Source: Planctomycetota bacterium (lineage in GTDB: Bacteria > Planctomycetota > Phycisphaerae > Sedimentisphaerales > Anaerobacaceae). Taken from it: DNA of 44,345 bases. Where the stretch lies: positions 1-44,345 of the forward strand of contig DUZJ01000024.1 of NCBI GenBank assembly GCA_013349615.1. Direction: 5' to 3'. The notes beneath the pieces are model-generated. The model saw only the letters and a program-made list of their open reading frames with translations, did not search any database and was not told where the DNA came from. This document shows positions 6,367 to 15,183 of the stretch, one piece after another (the first letter of the stretch is position 1; every line of letters starts with the position of its first letter). The translations under genes were made by a program, and so were the position numbers.

Positions 6367-8577
6367 TTATCTTCCTGTCCTTTTCTTTGCCTCGTCCAGC
6401 GTTTTTCTTGCACGGCGAGTTACATCTCTGTTTTTTGTCGCTCGCAAAACCTTCTGCATCGCGTCGGCAGCTTCACGGGGCTTTTGCCGGACAATTTTCT
6501 CACTGACCGACACGGCCGCAAAGCATGCCTCTTCTTTGGTCGCCGGATTGTCAAGGTGCGCCATTGCCATCGACAGCGCCTCAGCCGTCGGCACTGTAGC
6601 CAGTACACCGAGCAGAAGCTTCTTCTCTTCGTTGCGCTGTATCAGAGGCAGAATCTCTTTGAGTGCTGCCAGCTTCTTTTGGACGGCAACATCCTGCAAC
6701 GGTATCAAGCGAATGGTCCCGCGCAGCGCCAGGATCCGGACCCTGCGGTCCGTGGCCGTCCGTGTTAGTTCAAGCACGTCCGGCAGTGCATCGACCGTCG
6801 GCCAGCCGCACAGAACGGAAATAGCCTCGCTGCGAACCTCGGCATTGGCGTCTTTAGTGGCGGCGCGAACCGCGCTGAGGGCCCTTGGGCCCTGGGCTAC
6901 GCGGAGGACCCGCAGCAACGCCAGCTTCTGCGGGGTCGGCGCCTTGCCCAGCGCCGAGCAGAGTTGGTCAATGAAGGCCTCGGGCGTTGCACCGGCTGCA
7001 AGCGTCAAGGTCTCGCCTTCCCTGACCGTCTTAGTCTGCGTGAGTCCTGCCACCGTGTATTCGACCAGCAGTTGCTTGGGGATACTCGGAGCCGAGTCGC
7101 CGAAGTTTGCATTGGACGCCGTGACGGAAAGCGAACCGCCCGCCACAATCTTGGCGACCTTTCTTGTAACGTTGGCCGAGCCCCCTTCGCCGATGGCGCC
7201 GTAGATGGCCCTGCGAATCGTAACTTTGCCGGCTGATGGTTTGGCCTCTCGCGTGCAGATTGCCGACAGCGCACGCTCTGCCGCCCGGATTTCCGACGAA
7301 CTGCCGGCCTTGACCAGCAGTTCGACAAGCACCGGGAACTGCGCTTCTCCGGCCAAGTCGCCTAATATTCGGATGCTCGCGGTACGGACTGATTCATCGT
7401 CATCGCGGGTCGCCTTCAGCAGGGCCGACGAGACCTCGGTCATCCTGCGATGCTCAATCATTTCGATGGCCTTCAGTTGGCGGTTTGTATCGCTGCTATT
7501 GAGCATCGCCATCACGGCGGCGTTCACCTCCCGGCCCGGCAGGGCGGCGAGCGCTTCTTGAGCGGATTTCGAAATTTCAGTATCGGTATCGGCCAGCAAA
7601 TCCACCAACACGGGTAATGCCGAAGCATTGCCAATATCCGGCATCGCCTTGATGGCCGCCACGCGTACGGATTTCGCGCCGCTTTTTGCCAGAGCGGACA
7701 GCGTCGGCAATGCCCTTGCATCACCGCGCTTGCCGAGCGTCTGGATAATCAGAATTTGATTGTCGGCCGGTAACCCATTCAACCCGGCAGTCAACGCCTT
7801 GGTTACTTCGGAGCCTTTCATTTCCTGGGCGGCCTGCACCGCTGCCGAGAACATAATATAGTCTTTGTTCTGCAAATATTCACGAAGCAGCGCCACACCG
7901 TCCCTGCCGCGGGTCAATATCGCACCGCGCAGGGCACCCCCGCGAACCTGGTGTGCAGCCGGTAGACCTCGCAAATGGTCATAGATCCCGATTGCTTCAC
8001 TTTTCTTGCCATCGGCGGCAAGCCTCTCGGCACACCGCAGCAAACCTTCGTGACGGGCAAGAGAGTTGACCCTCGTGGAATCCGCTATCATAGCACGCGT
8101 CAGTGCCTTTGCCGCATCACTGTTACCTATATTGCCCAACGCCCTGGACGCCGCCTGTGCCACATCCCGGTCGGAATTATGCTGCAGTTTGGCCAGTACC
8201 GCCACCGCCCTGGCGTCACGGCGCACGCCTATACTGCCGATTACGCCAACCAGTGGCCAGCCTTTAAGTTTACCCAGAGCGTCGCGCAGAGCTTCATCTA
8301 CGGCTGGGTCAGGAATCGGCTCCAGTCCGTAGCGGGCCATGTGCGACAGTTTTTCGTCACTGAGCAGCGCAGCTAAGGGTGCGACTGCCTTTTTCGTGCC
8401 AATGATGCCCAACTGCCGGCACGCATCGGCCTTTTCTTTGTGGGAGGCGTTGGATTTAAGAATGGCAATCAGTTTACCCTCACTGCCCGCAGGAGGGATG
8501 GTTTGCCCGAACGTCTGCACAGCACCGGCCAACAACAACACAACGAGCACCAGTATGTTTATTTTTGACTTTGACAT
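6367..8577 (-). CDS. Exported HEAT-repeat protein
   Basis: The start is taken at ATG 8577 (MSKSKINILV...), preceded by AAAGGA at a good distance; an upstream in-frame codon at 8622 would overlap the Gfo/Idh gene. The 736-residue product has a signal peptide (about 1-24, cleavage near TFGQ) and is otherwise made of HEAT/PBS-lyase-like helical repeats, recognisable by units such as DARAVAVLAKLQ, VRVAAIKAMPDIG and VRTASIRILGDLAG. A non-repeat beta-rich insertion lies around residues 460-530. Such proteins are scaffolds for protein contacts and are common beside Gfo/Idh oxidoreductases in Planctomycetota. It follows that gene by 32 bases and is probably in the same operon. No catalytic motif seen. 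Confidence 0.85.
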   Translation of the reverse strand: MSKSKINILVLVVLLLAGAVQTFGQTIPPAGSEGKLIAILKSNASHKEKADACRQLGIIGTKKAVAPLAALLSDEKLSHMARYGLEPIPDPAVDEALRDALGKLKGWPLVGVIGSIGVRRDARAVAVLAKLQHNSDRDVAQAASRALGNIGNSDAAKALTRAMIADSTRVNSLARHEGLLRCAERLAADGKKSEAIGIYDHLRGLPAAHQVRGGALRGAILTRGRDGVALLREYLQNKDYIMFSAAVQAAQEMKGSEVTKALTAGLNGLPADNQILIIQTLGKRGDARALPTLSALAKSGAKSVRVAAIKAMPDIGNASALPVLVDLLADTDTEISKSAQEALAALPGREVNAAVMAMLNSSDTNRQLKAIEMIEHRRMTEVSSALLKATRDDDESVRTASIRILGDLAGEAQFPVLVELLVKAGSSSEIRAAERALSAICTREAKPSAGKVTIRRAIYGAIGEGGSANVTRKVAKIVAGGSLSVTASNANFGDSAPSIPKQLLVEYTVAGLTQTKTVREGETLTLAAGATPEAFIDQLCSALGKAPTPQKLALLRVLRVAQGPRALSAVRAATKDANAEVRSEAISVLCGWPTVDALPDVLELTRTATDRRVRILALRGTIRLIPLQDVAVQKKLAALKEILPLIQRNEEKKLLLGVLATVPTAEALSMAMAHLDNPATKEEACFAAVSVSEKIVRQKPREAADAMQKVLRATKNRDVTRRARKTLDEAKKRTGR

Positions 8578-8609
8578 AATATCATTTCCTTTCAGGCTAA
8601 TGTTGGTCT

Positions 8610-9923
8610 TTAGATAATCCACGGCTCACGCATCGCACGCGAACGCAGCCGGTTGGCTTCGGGGTCGTTGATAAATTCCTCTTTGACGGGGTCGTAGCGC
8701 ATGTCGCGTTTGAGCCACATGCAGATATTGGCCGCGTGCACCGTAGTCATAGACCGGTGCATCATCACCGCATTGGACACGGTCTGGCGGCGAGACTTCA
8801 CGCAGTCTAAGAAATTGCGCACGTGGCTCATCGGACGCTGCGTGCGGGCCTGGTAGTCATAGACGATTTTTCTGAAGTCATCCATCATCGCCAGCGAGGA
8901 AACGTCCGGCTTCGAATAGCCGTCGGCCGCCGAGACCCACCCCTCAGTGCCTTCGTAGCGTACACCGCACGAGCCGCGCCAGAATTTATTTGACATGTCA
9001 CGTTCCAGAATCATCTTGATACCGTTGGCGAAACGAGTCACCATCCCGTCCCCGCTTTCGTTCTTCACATACTGGTACTCGATGGCCGAGGTGTCCCCCG
9101 CACCCATCCCCACCTGGCACTGGGCGAACGTGTGCGCACCCCACTCACCGATGCAGCTCGTATGGAAATCGTAGAAGCCGCGCCAGCCGCCGCGAGTGTA
9201 AGCCGAGTTGTAAGGCCGCCACGGACACGGGCCCAGCCACTGGTCCCAGTCCACTTCTTCTTTGGGAGGTAGAGGTTCCGCGGGCAGCCAATCGTGCCTC
9301 ATCTCGGCCGCGTCCCACGGGGCAATGTGGGCGCGAACGGTGTGTACCTTGCCAAGTCGGCCGAGGCGAAGCATCTCGTTACAGAACGTGAAATTACCCT
9401 CGCTGAGCCGCTGCGTACCTGTTTGATAAATCCGCCGGTAGCGTCTCGCTGTTTCCACCACCCCCTGGCCTTCCGCGATGGTCATCGACGATGGCTTCTC
9501 CGAATAAACGTCCTTGCCCGCCCGCATCGCCATAATCGAAGCCAGCGCATGCCAGCGGTCGCCGGTGGTAACCAGCAGCGCGTCAATGTCTGTTCGCTCG
9601 GCCAGGAACTCCGGCGTGTTGTGGTATATGACACAATCCTTGTTCCCGTACCGCGTGTCCACAATTCGCTTAACGGCCTCGGCACGTTTCCTCTGGGGGT
9701 CGCAAACTGCGACAAATTGCACGTCCTTCTCCGGCATCATCCAGCGCAGGTCGTGTGAGCCGCGGTTGCCGATGCCGATACCGCCCAGGATAATTCGCTC
9801 GCTGGGGGGCACCTTTCCGTCGCGGCCAAACACCGTCGCTGGAACAATGTACGGCACCGCTGCCGCAACTGCCGCGCGTTTTATAAACGCACGCCGCGTA
9901 AGCTTTAAGTTCTTCTTTAGCAT
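8610..9923 (-). CDS. Tat-exported Gfo/Idh/MocA-family oxidoreductase
   Basis: This 437-residue protein starts at ATG 9923 behind a strong AGGAGG. The N-terminus has a twin-arginine signal (TRRAFIKRAAV with R10-R11, then a hydrophobic stretch to about 32). The NAD(P)-binding Rossmann start reads GGIGIGNRG, followed by the family EKP motif (YSEKPSSMT) and a C-terminal domain with GEWGAHTF. Members oxidise or reduce sugars, inositols or modified sugars with NAD(P); Tat export suggests a tightly bound cofactor and a periplasmic substrate. The substrate cannot be read from the sequence. It is the first gene of a likely two-gene minus-strand operon with the HEAT protein. Confidence 0.9.
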   Translation of the reverse strand: MLKKNLKLTRRAFIKRAAVAAAVPYIVPATVFGRDGKVPPSERIILGGIGIGNRGSHDLRWMMPEKDVQFVAVCDPQRKRAEAVKRIVDTRYGNKDCVIYHNTPEFLAERTDIDALLVTTGDRWHALASIMAMRAGKDVYSEKPSSMTIAEGQGVVETARRYRRIYQTGTQRLSEGNFTFCNEMLRLGRLGKVHTVRAHIAPWDAAEMRHDWLPAEPLPPKEEVDWDQWLGPCPWRPYNSAYTRGGWRGFYDFHTSCIGEWGAHTFAQCQVGMGAGDTSAIEYQYVKNESGDGMVTRFANGIKMILERDMSNKFWRGSCGVRYEGTEGWVSAADGYSKPDVSSLAMMDDFRKIVYDYQARTQRPMSHVRNFLDCVKSRRQTVSNAVMMHRSMTTVHAANICMWLKRDMRYDPVKEEFINDPEANRLRSRAMREPWII

Positions 9924-10480
9924 GTCAGCCTCCTGATTCTTCTGGTGAATTGTATTAAATCGTTTTTTCTACTTGCCATTTATTTTGTTGTATTCTCCGA
10001 ATATTGTCTGTCCATATTACAAATCTATTTGAAGAAAAGCAAGCATTTCTAACATTATTTTGCCAAATCCGTCTGCTCAAGGACCGTTTTCAGCAAGTCT
10101 GGCTGCGGTTACAGGCCAAAAATAAAGATATTAAACGGATTTTTAGGAATGCTCAAAAGAACCGGCAAAGTTTGAGGGAATTTATTTGACGCGAAAACCG
10201 CTTTGTGCTAATATTAAATAAAAGCAGGCAGGTTCTAAAGAGCCTATTATAAATTTAAGTTGTTATCATATTTTCGCTGATTTCATTTCATAACCTGGAC
10301 CTGCCTGAAAAAAAAGTTGTAGTCTGTTTGCGGTCTTCGGCTGATAGCAGCCCTGGACTTGGAGAGGACTGATTGCATGAAACTTATCAGCATAAACTGG
10401 TTTTGCGAATTTGAACGGGTCCTCTCTGCGCGCAGACGCCAAATCCGCCGGATTCGCGAAAACACTTGGAGGTTATTGAA
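9924..10480. other. Intergenic region between divergent genes, with two inverted repeats
   Basis: About 550 bases without a convincing gene separate the minus-strand Gfo/Idh gene from the plus-strand beta-helix gene, so both promoters should lie here. Two perfect inverted repeats are visible: CAGGCAGGT (10225-10233) with ACCTGCCTG (10299-10307), and GAGAGGAC (10362-10369) with GTCCTCTC (10419-10426). They could form leader hairpins before the beta-helix gene. Short ORFs at 10004-10189 and 10283-10465 look like chance. Confidence 0.45.
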
Positions 10481-12688
10481 ATGAAAAAGTTAATCCTCGC
10501 TTTTGTATGCCTTTTTTTAGCCGCTTCGTCCCAGGCAAAAATAATCTATGTCGACGATAATGCCCCGGGGCCAACTCACGACGGCTCATCTTGGGCCGAT
10601 GCTTACAACTATCTTCAAGATGCGCTGGCTGATGCCAATTCATCGTCCAAACCGGTAGAGATCCGAGTAGCACAGGGCATTTATACTCCGGACAGTACTT
10701 CAGCTGAACCGAATGGTACTGGCGACAGAGGCGCTACATTTCAACTTATAAATGGGGCAACTCTTCAAGGCGGCTATGCTGGCTTTGGTGAGCCGGACCC
10801 GAATGTACGGGGTTTAGAGCTATATGAAAGCATTTTGAGTGGAGACCTCGGCGGCAATGATATCGATGTGAACGATCCCTGTGATTTGATCGATGAGCCA
10901 ACTCGTGCAGAGAACAGTTACCATGTGGTAACCGCCAGCGGCACAGATAATACAGCCGTGCTGGATGGTTTGACCATCACTGGAGGCAATATCAATAGCT
11001 GGGGCCCTTGGCGATACAAAGATGATTATGGCGGCGGGATGATGAACTGGGACGGCAGCCCGACCATAAACAACTGCACGTTCAGCGCCAACTCTGCACG
11101 TGTCGGTGGTGGGATGGCCAACTTTCGCAGCAGCCTAACGCTAACAAAGTGCACGTTCAGCCACAACTATGCTTTCGAAGACGGAGGTGGAATGCACAAC
11201 TACGACGGCAGCAGCTCGATTATAAGCCACTGCACGTTCAGAGGGAACGCAGCAAGCAGTGGTGGGGGGGTGTACAACGAACGTGGCAGTTCTAGTATAA
11301 GGAACTGCTCATTCAGGCAGAACGCAGCGGGCGGTGGTGGAGGAGGTGGGGTGTATAACTCCCTTAGTAACCTGAAGCTAACCGACTGCACATTTCTCGA
11401 GAACGTATCGAAAGCCGAAGGCGGCGGCATAAGTGATACATCCTATGGATCGCCCCGTGGGGCGGCAACCCTGACCAACTGTAGGTTCATCAGGAACTCA
11501 GCGGTGAAGGGCGGAGGGATGTGCATTGCCCACAGTAGACCAACGCTGACCAACTGTATGTTTATCGGTAACTCGGCTGACTTCGGAGGTGCAACAGCCC
11601 TCTGCGATTCAGCTATCGCAACGTACAGTAGATGTACGTTTGCTGCAAATTCGGCACAATATGGAAAAGCCATATCTTGCTCTTCTTGTTGGTACACTCG
11701 ATCTCGAAACATTGTTCGACTCAACAACTGTATCGTATGGGACGGAGGGCAAGAAATCCACAACGATAATAATTCGATTAGTCCCCCCGACCCCCCTCCG
11801 ATCCCCCCCGACCCCCCTCCGATCCCCCCCTGCCCTCCCGCCGGCCCAGAAGAAAGCTCCAACGAATGTAATTCGATTATTACCATTATATATAGCGATG
11901 TGCAGGGTGGTTGGCCAGGTGCGGGCAACATTGATGTTGACCCTTGTTTCGCTGATGCAAATAATGTTGATTATCATTTGAAGTCGGAGGCGGGCAGGTG
12001 GGAGCCCCCGAGCCAGAATTGGGTGCAGGATGATGTGACGAGTCCCTGTATCGATGCAGGAAATCCAATGAGTCCCATTAGCAACGAGCCGTTTCCCAAT
12101 GGTGGGAGGGTCAATGTGGTAGCTTATGGCGGCACAGCCGAATCAGGTAAATCATATTTTGGTGAGCCGGTCTGCGAAACCATCGTTGCCGGCGATATAA
12201 ACGGTGATTGCATAGTCAATTTCAAAGACCTTGCCTTTATGGCATTCCATTGGCTGGAGGATAGAGGGGCTGCTAATTCTAACACGATTGTTGATGATGG
12301 GATAGAATACTACGTCCAGACGGATAAATCGGTTTACGAATTGGGCGAGCACACTGAGATACTTTATAGAATTACTAATTTGACAAACGAGGTATGGGCG
12401 GTTGTTCGTGTGTGTAGAGTAATGGATATTCTTGTTGAAGTAAAAGAGGGAGAGAACTTGAGACAAGTCTGGACGTTCGGTTGGGAGCATTCTCATCCCC
12501 CAGGGCCAACAGGTGTGGTATTGTGGCCGGGCGAATCTGCGGAATTAAGAGTGCCCTGGCCGCAATTTAATATGAACTGGACAGGAGATCGTTGGGAGTA
12601 CGCTCAGGCCCCATCAGGGACATATAGAATTACAGGAGTTATATATGGATATAGCAGTGTTTCTGTAGATATTACTGTGGAATATTAG
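10481..12688 (+). CDS. Secreted right-handed beta-helix protein with a dockerin-like unit and C-terminal BsuPI-like domain
   Basis: The start ATG 10481 has GGAGG 8 bases upstream; an in-frame TTG at 10466 is less likely. The 735-residue product has a signal peptide (MKKLILAFVCLFLAASSQA), then IIYVDDNAPG...DGSSWADAYNYLQDAL, the usual entry of planctomycete polymorphic beta-helix proteins. Glycine-rich coils of the type GGGM.N..GS.TI.NCTFS.N run to about residue 420. A proline-rich linker near 430-455 contains two exact DPPPIPP units. A single EF-hand/dockerin-like unit (GDINGDCIVNFKDLAFMAFHWLED) follows, then about 125 residues that resemble a BsuPI/Ig-like domain. Likely a surface polysaccharide-binding or lyase-like protein. 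A leftover second tail lies just behind the stop. Confidence 0.85.
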   Translation: MKKLILAFVCLFLAASSQAKIIYVDDNAPGPTHDGSSWADAYNYLQDALADANSSSKPVEIRVAQGIYTPDSTSAEPNGTGDRGATFQLINGATLQGGYAGFGEPDPNVRGLELYESILSGDLGGNDIDVNDPCDLIDEPTRAENSYHVVTASGTDNTAVLDGLTITGGNINSWGPWRYKDDYGGGMMNWDGSPTINNCTFSANSARVGGGMANFRSSLTLTKCTFSHNYAFEDGGGMHNYDGSSSIISHCTFRGNAASSGGGVYNERGSSSIRNCSFRQNAAGGGGGGGVYNSLSNLKLTDCTFLENVSKAEGGGISDTSYGSPRGAATLTNCRFIRNSAVKGGGMCIAHSRPTLTNCMFIGNSADFGGATALCDSAIATYSRCTFAANSAQYGKAISCSSCWYTRSRNIVRLNNCIVWDGGQEIHNDNNSISPPDPPPIPPDPPPIPPCPPAGPEESSNECNSIITIIYSDVQGGWPGAGNIDVDPCFADANNVDYHLKSEAGRWEPPSQNWVQDDVTSPCIDAGNPMSPISNEPFPNGGRVNVVAYGGTAESGKSYFGEPVCETIVAGDINGDCIVNFKDLAFMAFHWLEDRGAANSNTIVDDGIEYYVQTDKSVYELGEHTEILYRITNLTNEVWAVVRVCRVMDILVEVKEGENLRQVWTFGWEHSHPPGPTGVVLWPGESAELRVPWPQFNMNWTGDRWEYAQAPSGTYRITGVIYGYSSVSVDITVEY
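11789..11830 (+). repeat. Two exact 21-bp tandem repeats coding DPPPIPP
   Basis: Bases 11789-11809 and 11810-11830 are identical copies of a C-rich unit, each coding DPPPIPP in the proline linker of the beta-helix protein. Such repeats change copy number by slippage in steps of seven residues without shifting the frame. Confidence 0.75.
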
Positions 12689-12692
12689 CAGG

Positions 12693-12752
12693 GTAAGAGC
12701 AATGGCTCTCCACTGGCTGGAAAATAACAGTCCGCCTCCGCCACCGCCGTAG
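12693..12752 (+). pseudogene. Leftover dockerin-type C-terminal tail behind the beta-helix gene
   Basis: In a different frame from the gene just upstream, the bases read VRAMALHWLENNSPPPPPP and then TAG. MALHWLENN is very close to MAFHWLEDR in the dockerin-like unit of the upstream protein and to the usual end of such proteins. The simplest reading is that the ancestral gene ended here and that the BsuPI-like domain was placed between the dockerin unit and this tail. No start or ribosome site belongs to it. Confidence 0.5.
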
Positions 12753-12814
12753 AAAGTCTTTTGAAAAAACTCATGCCAGGGGAATTAGACGCCGGAATCT
12801 GGATTACGGATTTT

Positions 12815-13756
12815 TCAGGAGCGCCACGGACGCTGTCTGTTTATATTTTTCAATACGTTTTTTGTAATGATTACATCTTCTCGTATCTGAAAATCGAACA
12901 TCCCCACACAGACAAAATCGGCCCCATTCTCGAAAGCATACTTGAAACCGTCTCGGGGATGGGTAACTCCTGCGCCTAAAATTTTATAAGCAATCCACGG
13001 CTTGTTCACTTTCTTCATGAATTCGATAGTCCGTTGCGGAGTAGCTGATTGATAGTCCACATTGTTTAAGGTCTTAAAATAGAAATCGGGCTCTATCCCT
13101 TCTTTTTCACAGGCAATAGGCACATCTATCGAATGTCCGCCGACGCCCGCGATTAATCCGTTTCGTTTGATAAAATCGACGGCTTTTCCCAGCAAATCAA
13201 CGCGGCCGTTTTTGACAAAATTATCTCCAACACCGCCCTGGATAAAAGCACCAACAGCCCCATTATCGACGGCCTTTTTTATGCTGCTCGTCAGGTCATT
13301 TACGTTTGGATTGGTTTGTGCAATCCATTGTATTTCCCCGCCTCTTTCGTTCCAGTATTTCTTAAAGATTCTAACCGTATTCTCAACCATCTTATCGCCG
13401 GCACCGCCACGGACGTTTGCTATGCCGGTATTTACCCCGTTTTCTTCGCTTGTCCGGTAAGTTTCAATGATTTTTTCATCGGTAAAATAATGCTTTAATA
13501 ATTCAGATACGTAAATCAGGTCTCTGCTGTGTGCATATCCGTTGGTTAGATTACCGCCGCAGATAAGTCTGCTGATTTTCACGTTGCCGATTTTACCTGT
13601 CGGCATACCTTTAACGGAATCAGCCTGCGCCGGCCCTGCCGGTTTCTTAACTGCTGCCAATAGCGTTTGTTCCTCAAGACTCAAAGCCGACGCTGCTGCC
13701 GCTGAGGTAACGATAGATTTTTTCAAAAAATTACGCCTGTTAAGTTCTGCTGACAT
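12815..13756 (-). CDS. Tat-exported TIM-barrel-like protein, copy 1
   Basis: The 313-residue protein begins MSAELNRRNFLKK, a twin-arginine signal with R7-R8, and has AAAGGAG upstream of ATG 13756. The rest has the alternating helix/strand pattern of a TIM barrel: GKIGNVKISRLICGGN, IQWIAQTNPN, GAVGAFIQGG, PWIAYKILGAG and GADFVCVGMFDFQ. The last strands resemble aldolase or aldo/keto-reductase-like barrels, but no catalytic tetrad is recognised, so I do not name a reaction. It is paralogous over its whole length to the neighbour at 13966-14946, on the same strand, 209 bases apart. Probably a periplasmic enzyme of carbohydrate metabolism. Confidence 0.8.
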   Translation of the reverse strand: MSAELNRRNFLKKSIVTSAAAASALSLEEQTLLAAVKKPAGPAQADSVKGMPTGKIGNVKISRLICGGNLTNGYAHSRDLIYVSELLKHYFTDEKIIETYRTSEENGVNTGIANVRGGAGDKMVENTVRIFKKYWNERGGEIQWIAQTNPNVNDLTSSIKKAVDNGAVGAFIQGGVGDNFVKNGRVDLLGKAVDFIKRNGLIAGVGGHSIDVPIACEKEGIEPDFYFKTLNNVDYQSATPQRTIEFMKKVNKPWIAYKILGAGVTHPRDGFKYAFENGADFVCVGMFDFQIREDVIITKNVLKNINRQRPWRS

Positions 13757-13798
13757 AGTCTCTCCTTTTAATTAGTTCCTATTGCGGAAACAACACTT

Positions 13799-13863
13799 TG
13801 TCATTCCCGCGAAAGCGGGAATCCAGTTTTTAGGCCAAAGACCCTGCTTTCGCAGGGGTGACA
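13799..13863. repeat. Composite REP-like palindrome (double hairpin)
   Basis: TGTCA at 13799 and TGACA ending at 13863 bracket two hairpins: ATTCCCGC-gaaa-GCGGGAAT (13803-13822) and CCCTGC-tttc-GCAGGG (13842-13857). The first hairpin recurs at 20743-20762 with one loop change. The unit is of the widespread family that reads VIPAKAGIQ when translated. It lies between the two Tat paralogues and may end transcription or stabilise mRNA. Confidence 0.8.
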
Positions 13864-13965
13864 TTGTCGGCCTTCGCTTTCCGCAACGGATATTAATTAC
13901 GTATGGGCCAATTTTTTTTCGTAAATCATTTAGTTTATACAGCTACTTTTTCCCTAAAAGACCTC

Positions 13966-14946
13966 TTATCCCCTCCACGGACGTCTTCTATTCAGTTTTT
14001 CAGCCAATATGTTTTTGGTAATAATCGCATCCTCTCTGACTTGAAAATCGAACATTCCGACGCAGATGAAATCCGCACCGTTTTCAAAACAATACTTGAA
14101 ACCGGATTTGGGCGGGATGGCGCCCGCCGCCAAAACTTTGAAGGCTATCCACGGTTTCTCCACTTTCCTCATAAATTCTATGGTCTTTTCCGGGGTCATC
14201 GACCAGTAATTGTCCGCACCATTTTCTATCACATCCAAATTTTGGTCGGGCCTTCTTGCGGACCAATAGTTGCTGTGATGTAATGTCTTCACGTAAAAAT
14301 CAGCGTTATATCCTCGTTCCTCCGATTTGACAATCACAGGCAGCAGATGGGCGCCGATGCCTCCGGGCACTCCGTTCGATTTAATAAAATCAACACACTC
14401 ACCAAGAAGGTCGAGATGACCGCTTCTCAGCCACTTGTCCCCTATAACTCCCTGAAGATAAATTGCTGAAGCCCCATAATCCAGGGATTTTCTTACGTCG
14501 GTTTTGAGGTCTTTTACGGTCGGGTGACCTTCCGCAATCCATTGAATCCTGCCGCCTCTTTCTTTCCAGTATTTCGGGAAGATTCTGTAAGGCCTTTCGC
14601 TCGGGTCCGCGACAATCGTATTCACACCCTGGTCCTCAAGAAGCTCCAACGTTTCCATAACCTTCTCGTCCGTATTGTAGTGCCTCATAAGCTGATGGGC
14701 ATATATCAAATCTCTCGCATGCGCCCAGCCGCTGATGAGGTTGCCACCCGAAATTAATCTGCTAATCTTAAGATTGCCAATCTTTCCCGTCGGCATACCT
14801 TTAACGGAATCGGCTCGTGCAGGCCCAGCCGGCTTTTTCGCCGCTGCCGATAGGCTTTGTTCCTCAAGACCCAAAGCCGACCCGACTGCTGCGGAGGTAA
14901 CGATGGATTTTGTCAAAAACTGGCGGCGATTCAGGTCTTTTTGCAT
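13966..14946 (-). CDS. Tat-exported TIM-barrel-like protein, copy 2
   Basis: This 326-residue protein begins MQKDLNRRQFLTK, with R7-R8 of a Tat signal, and is a full-length paralogue of the 12815-13756 product. Both share SVKGMPTGKIGN, ISRLI.GGN, KYW.ERGG.IQWIA and a C-terminal GADF.CVGMFDFQ.RED. Compared with copy 1 it has an insertion of about 15 residues around RPDQNLDVIENGADN and has lost a glycine-rich RGGAGD segment, replaced by VADPSERP. The ribosome site is weaker (AGGGG). Divergence with a shared core suggests an old tandem duplication with different substrates. Function not identified. Confidence 0.8.
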   Translation of the reverse strand: MQKDLNRRQFLTKSIVTSAAVGSALGLEEQSLSAAAKKPAGPARADSVKGMPTGKIGNLKISRLISGGNLISGWAHARDLIYAHQLMRHYNTDEKVMETLELLEDQGVNTIVADPSERPYRIFPKYWKERGGRIQWIAEGHPTVKDLKTDVRKSLDYGASAIYLQGVIGDKWLRSGHLDLLGECVDFIKSNGVPGGIGAHLLPVIVKSEERGYNADFYVKTLHHSNYWSARRPDQNLDVIENGADNYWSMTPEKTIEFMRKVEKPWIAFKVLAAGAIPPKSGFKYCFENGADFICVGMFDFQVREDAIITKNILAEKLNRRRPWRG

Positions 14947-15183
14947 CTTTGACGCCCCTGTTAATTATAGTCTTGCAGATTTGTTGGCTCAGACACGTTT
15001 TTCTGCTGCATAAAGGTTACCAGATTTGCATTTCCTTGTCAATAAGTCGCCGCTGAAATAGTTGAAAATAAGGCAATGTTTTGGTATTATGGGAATTGAC
15101 GTGGGCAGGAGCGTTTCAGAGCAGTATATACGGGAAATCCCGGCTCAGAATACATAAAATCAAATGAATAAAGAGGTTTACAA

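Noticed and set aside
6320-7204. 294-codon plus-strand ORF with further plus-strand frames to 8617
   Set aside because: They lie antisense to the HEAT-repeat gene; Ser/Arg/Ala-rich composition is that of a shadow frame of a GC-rich gene.
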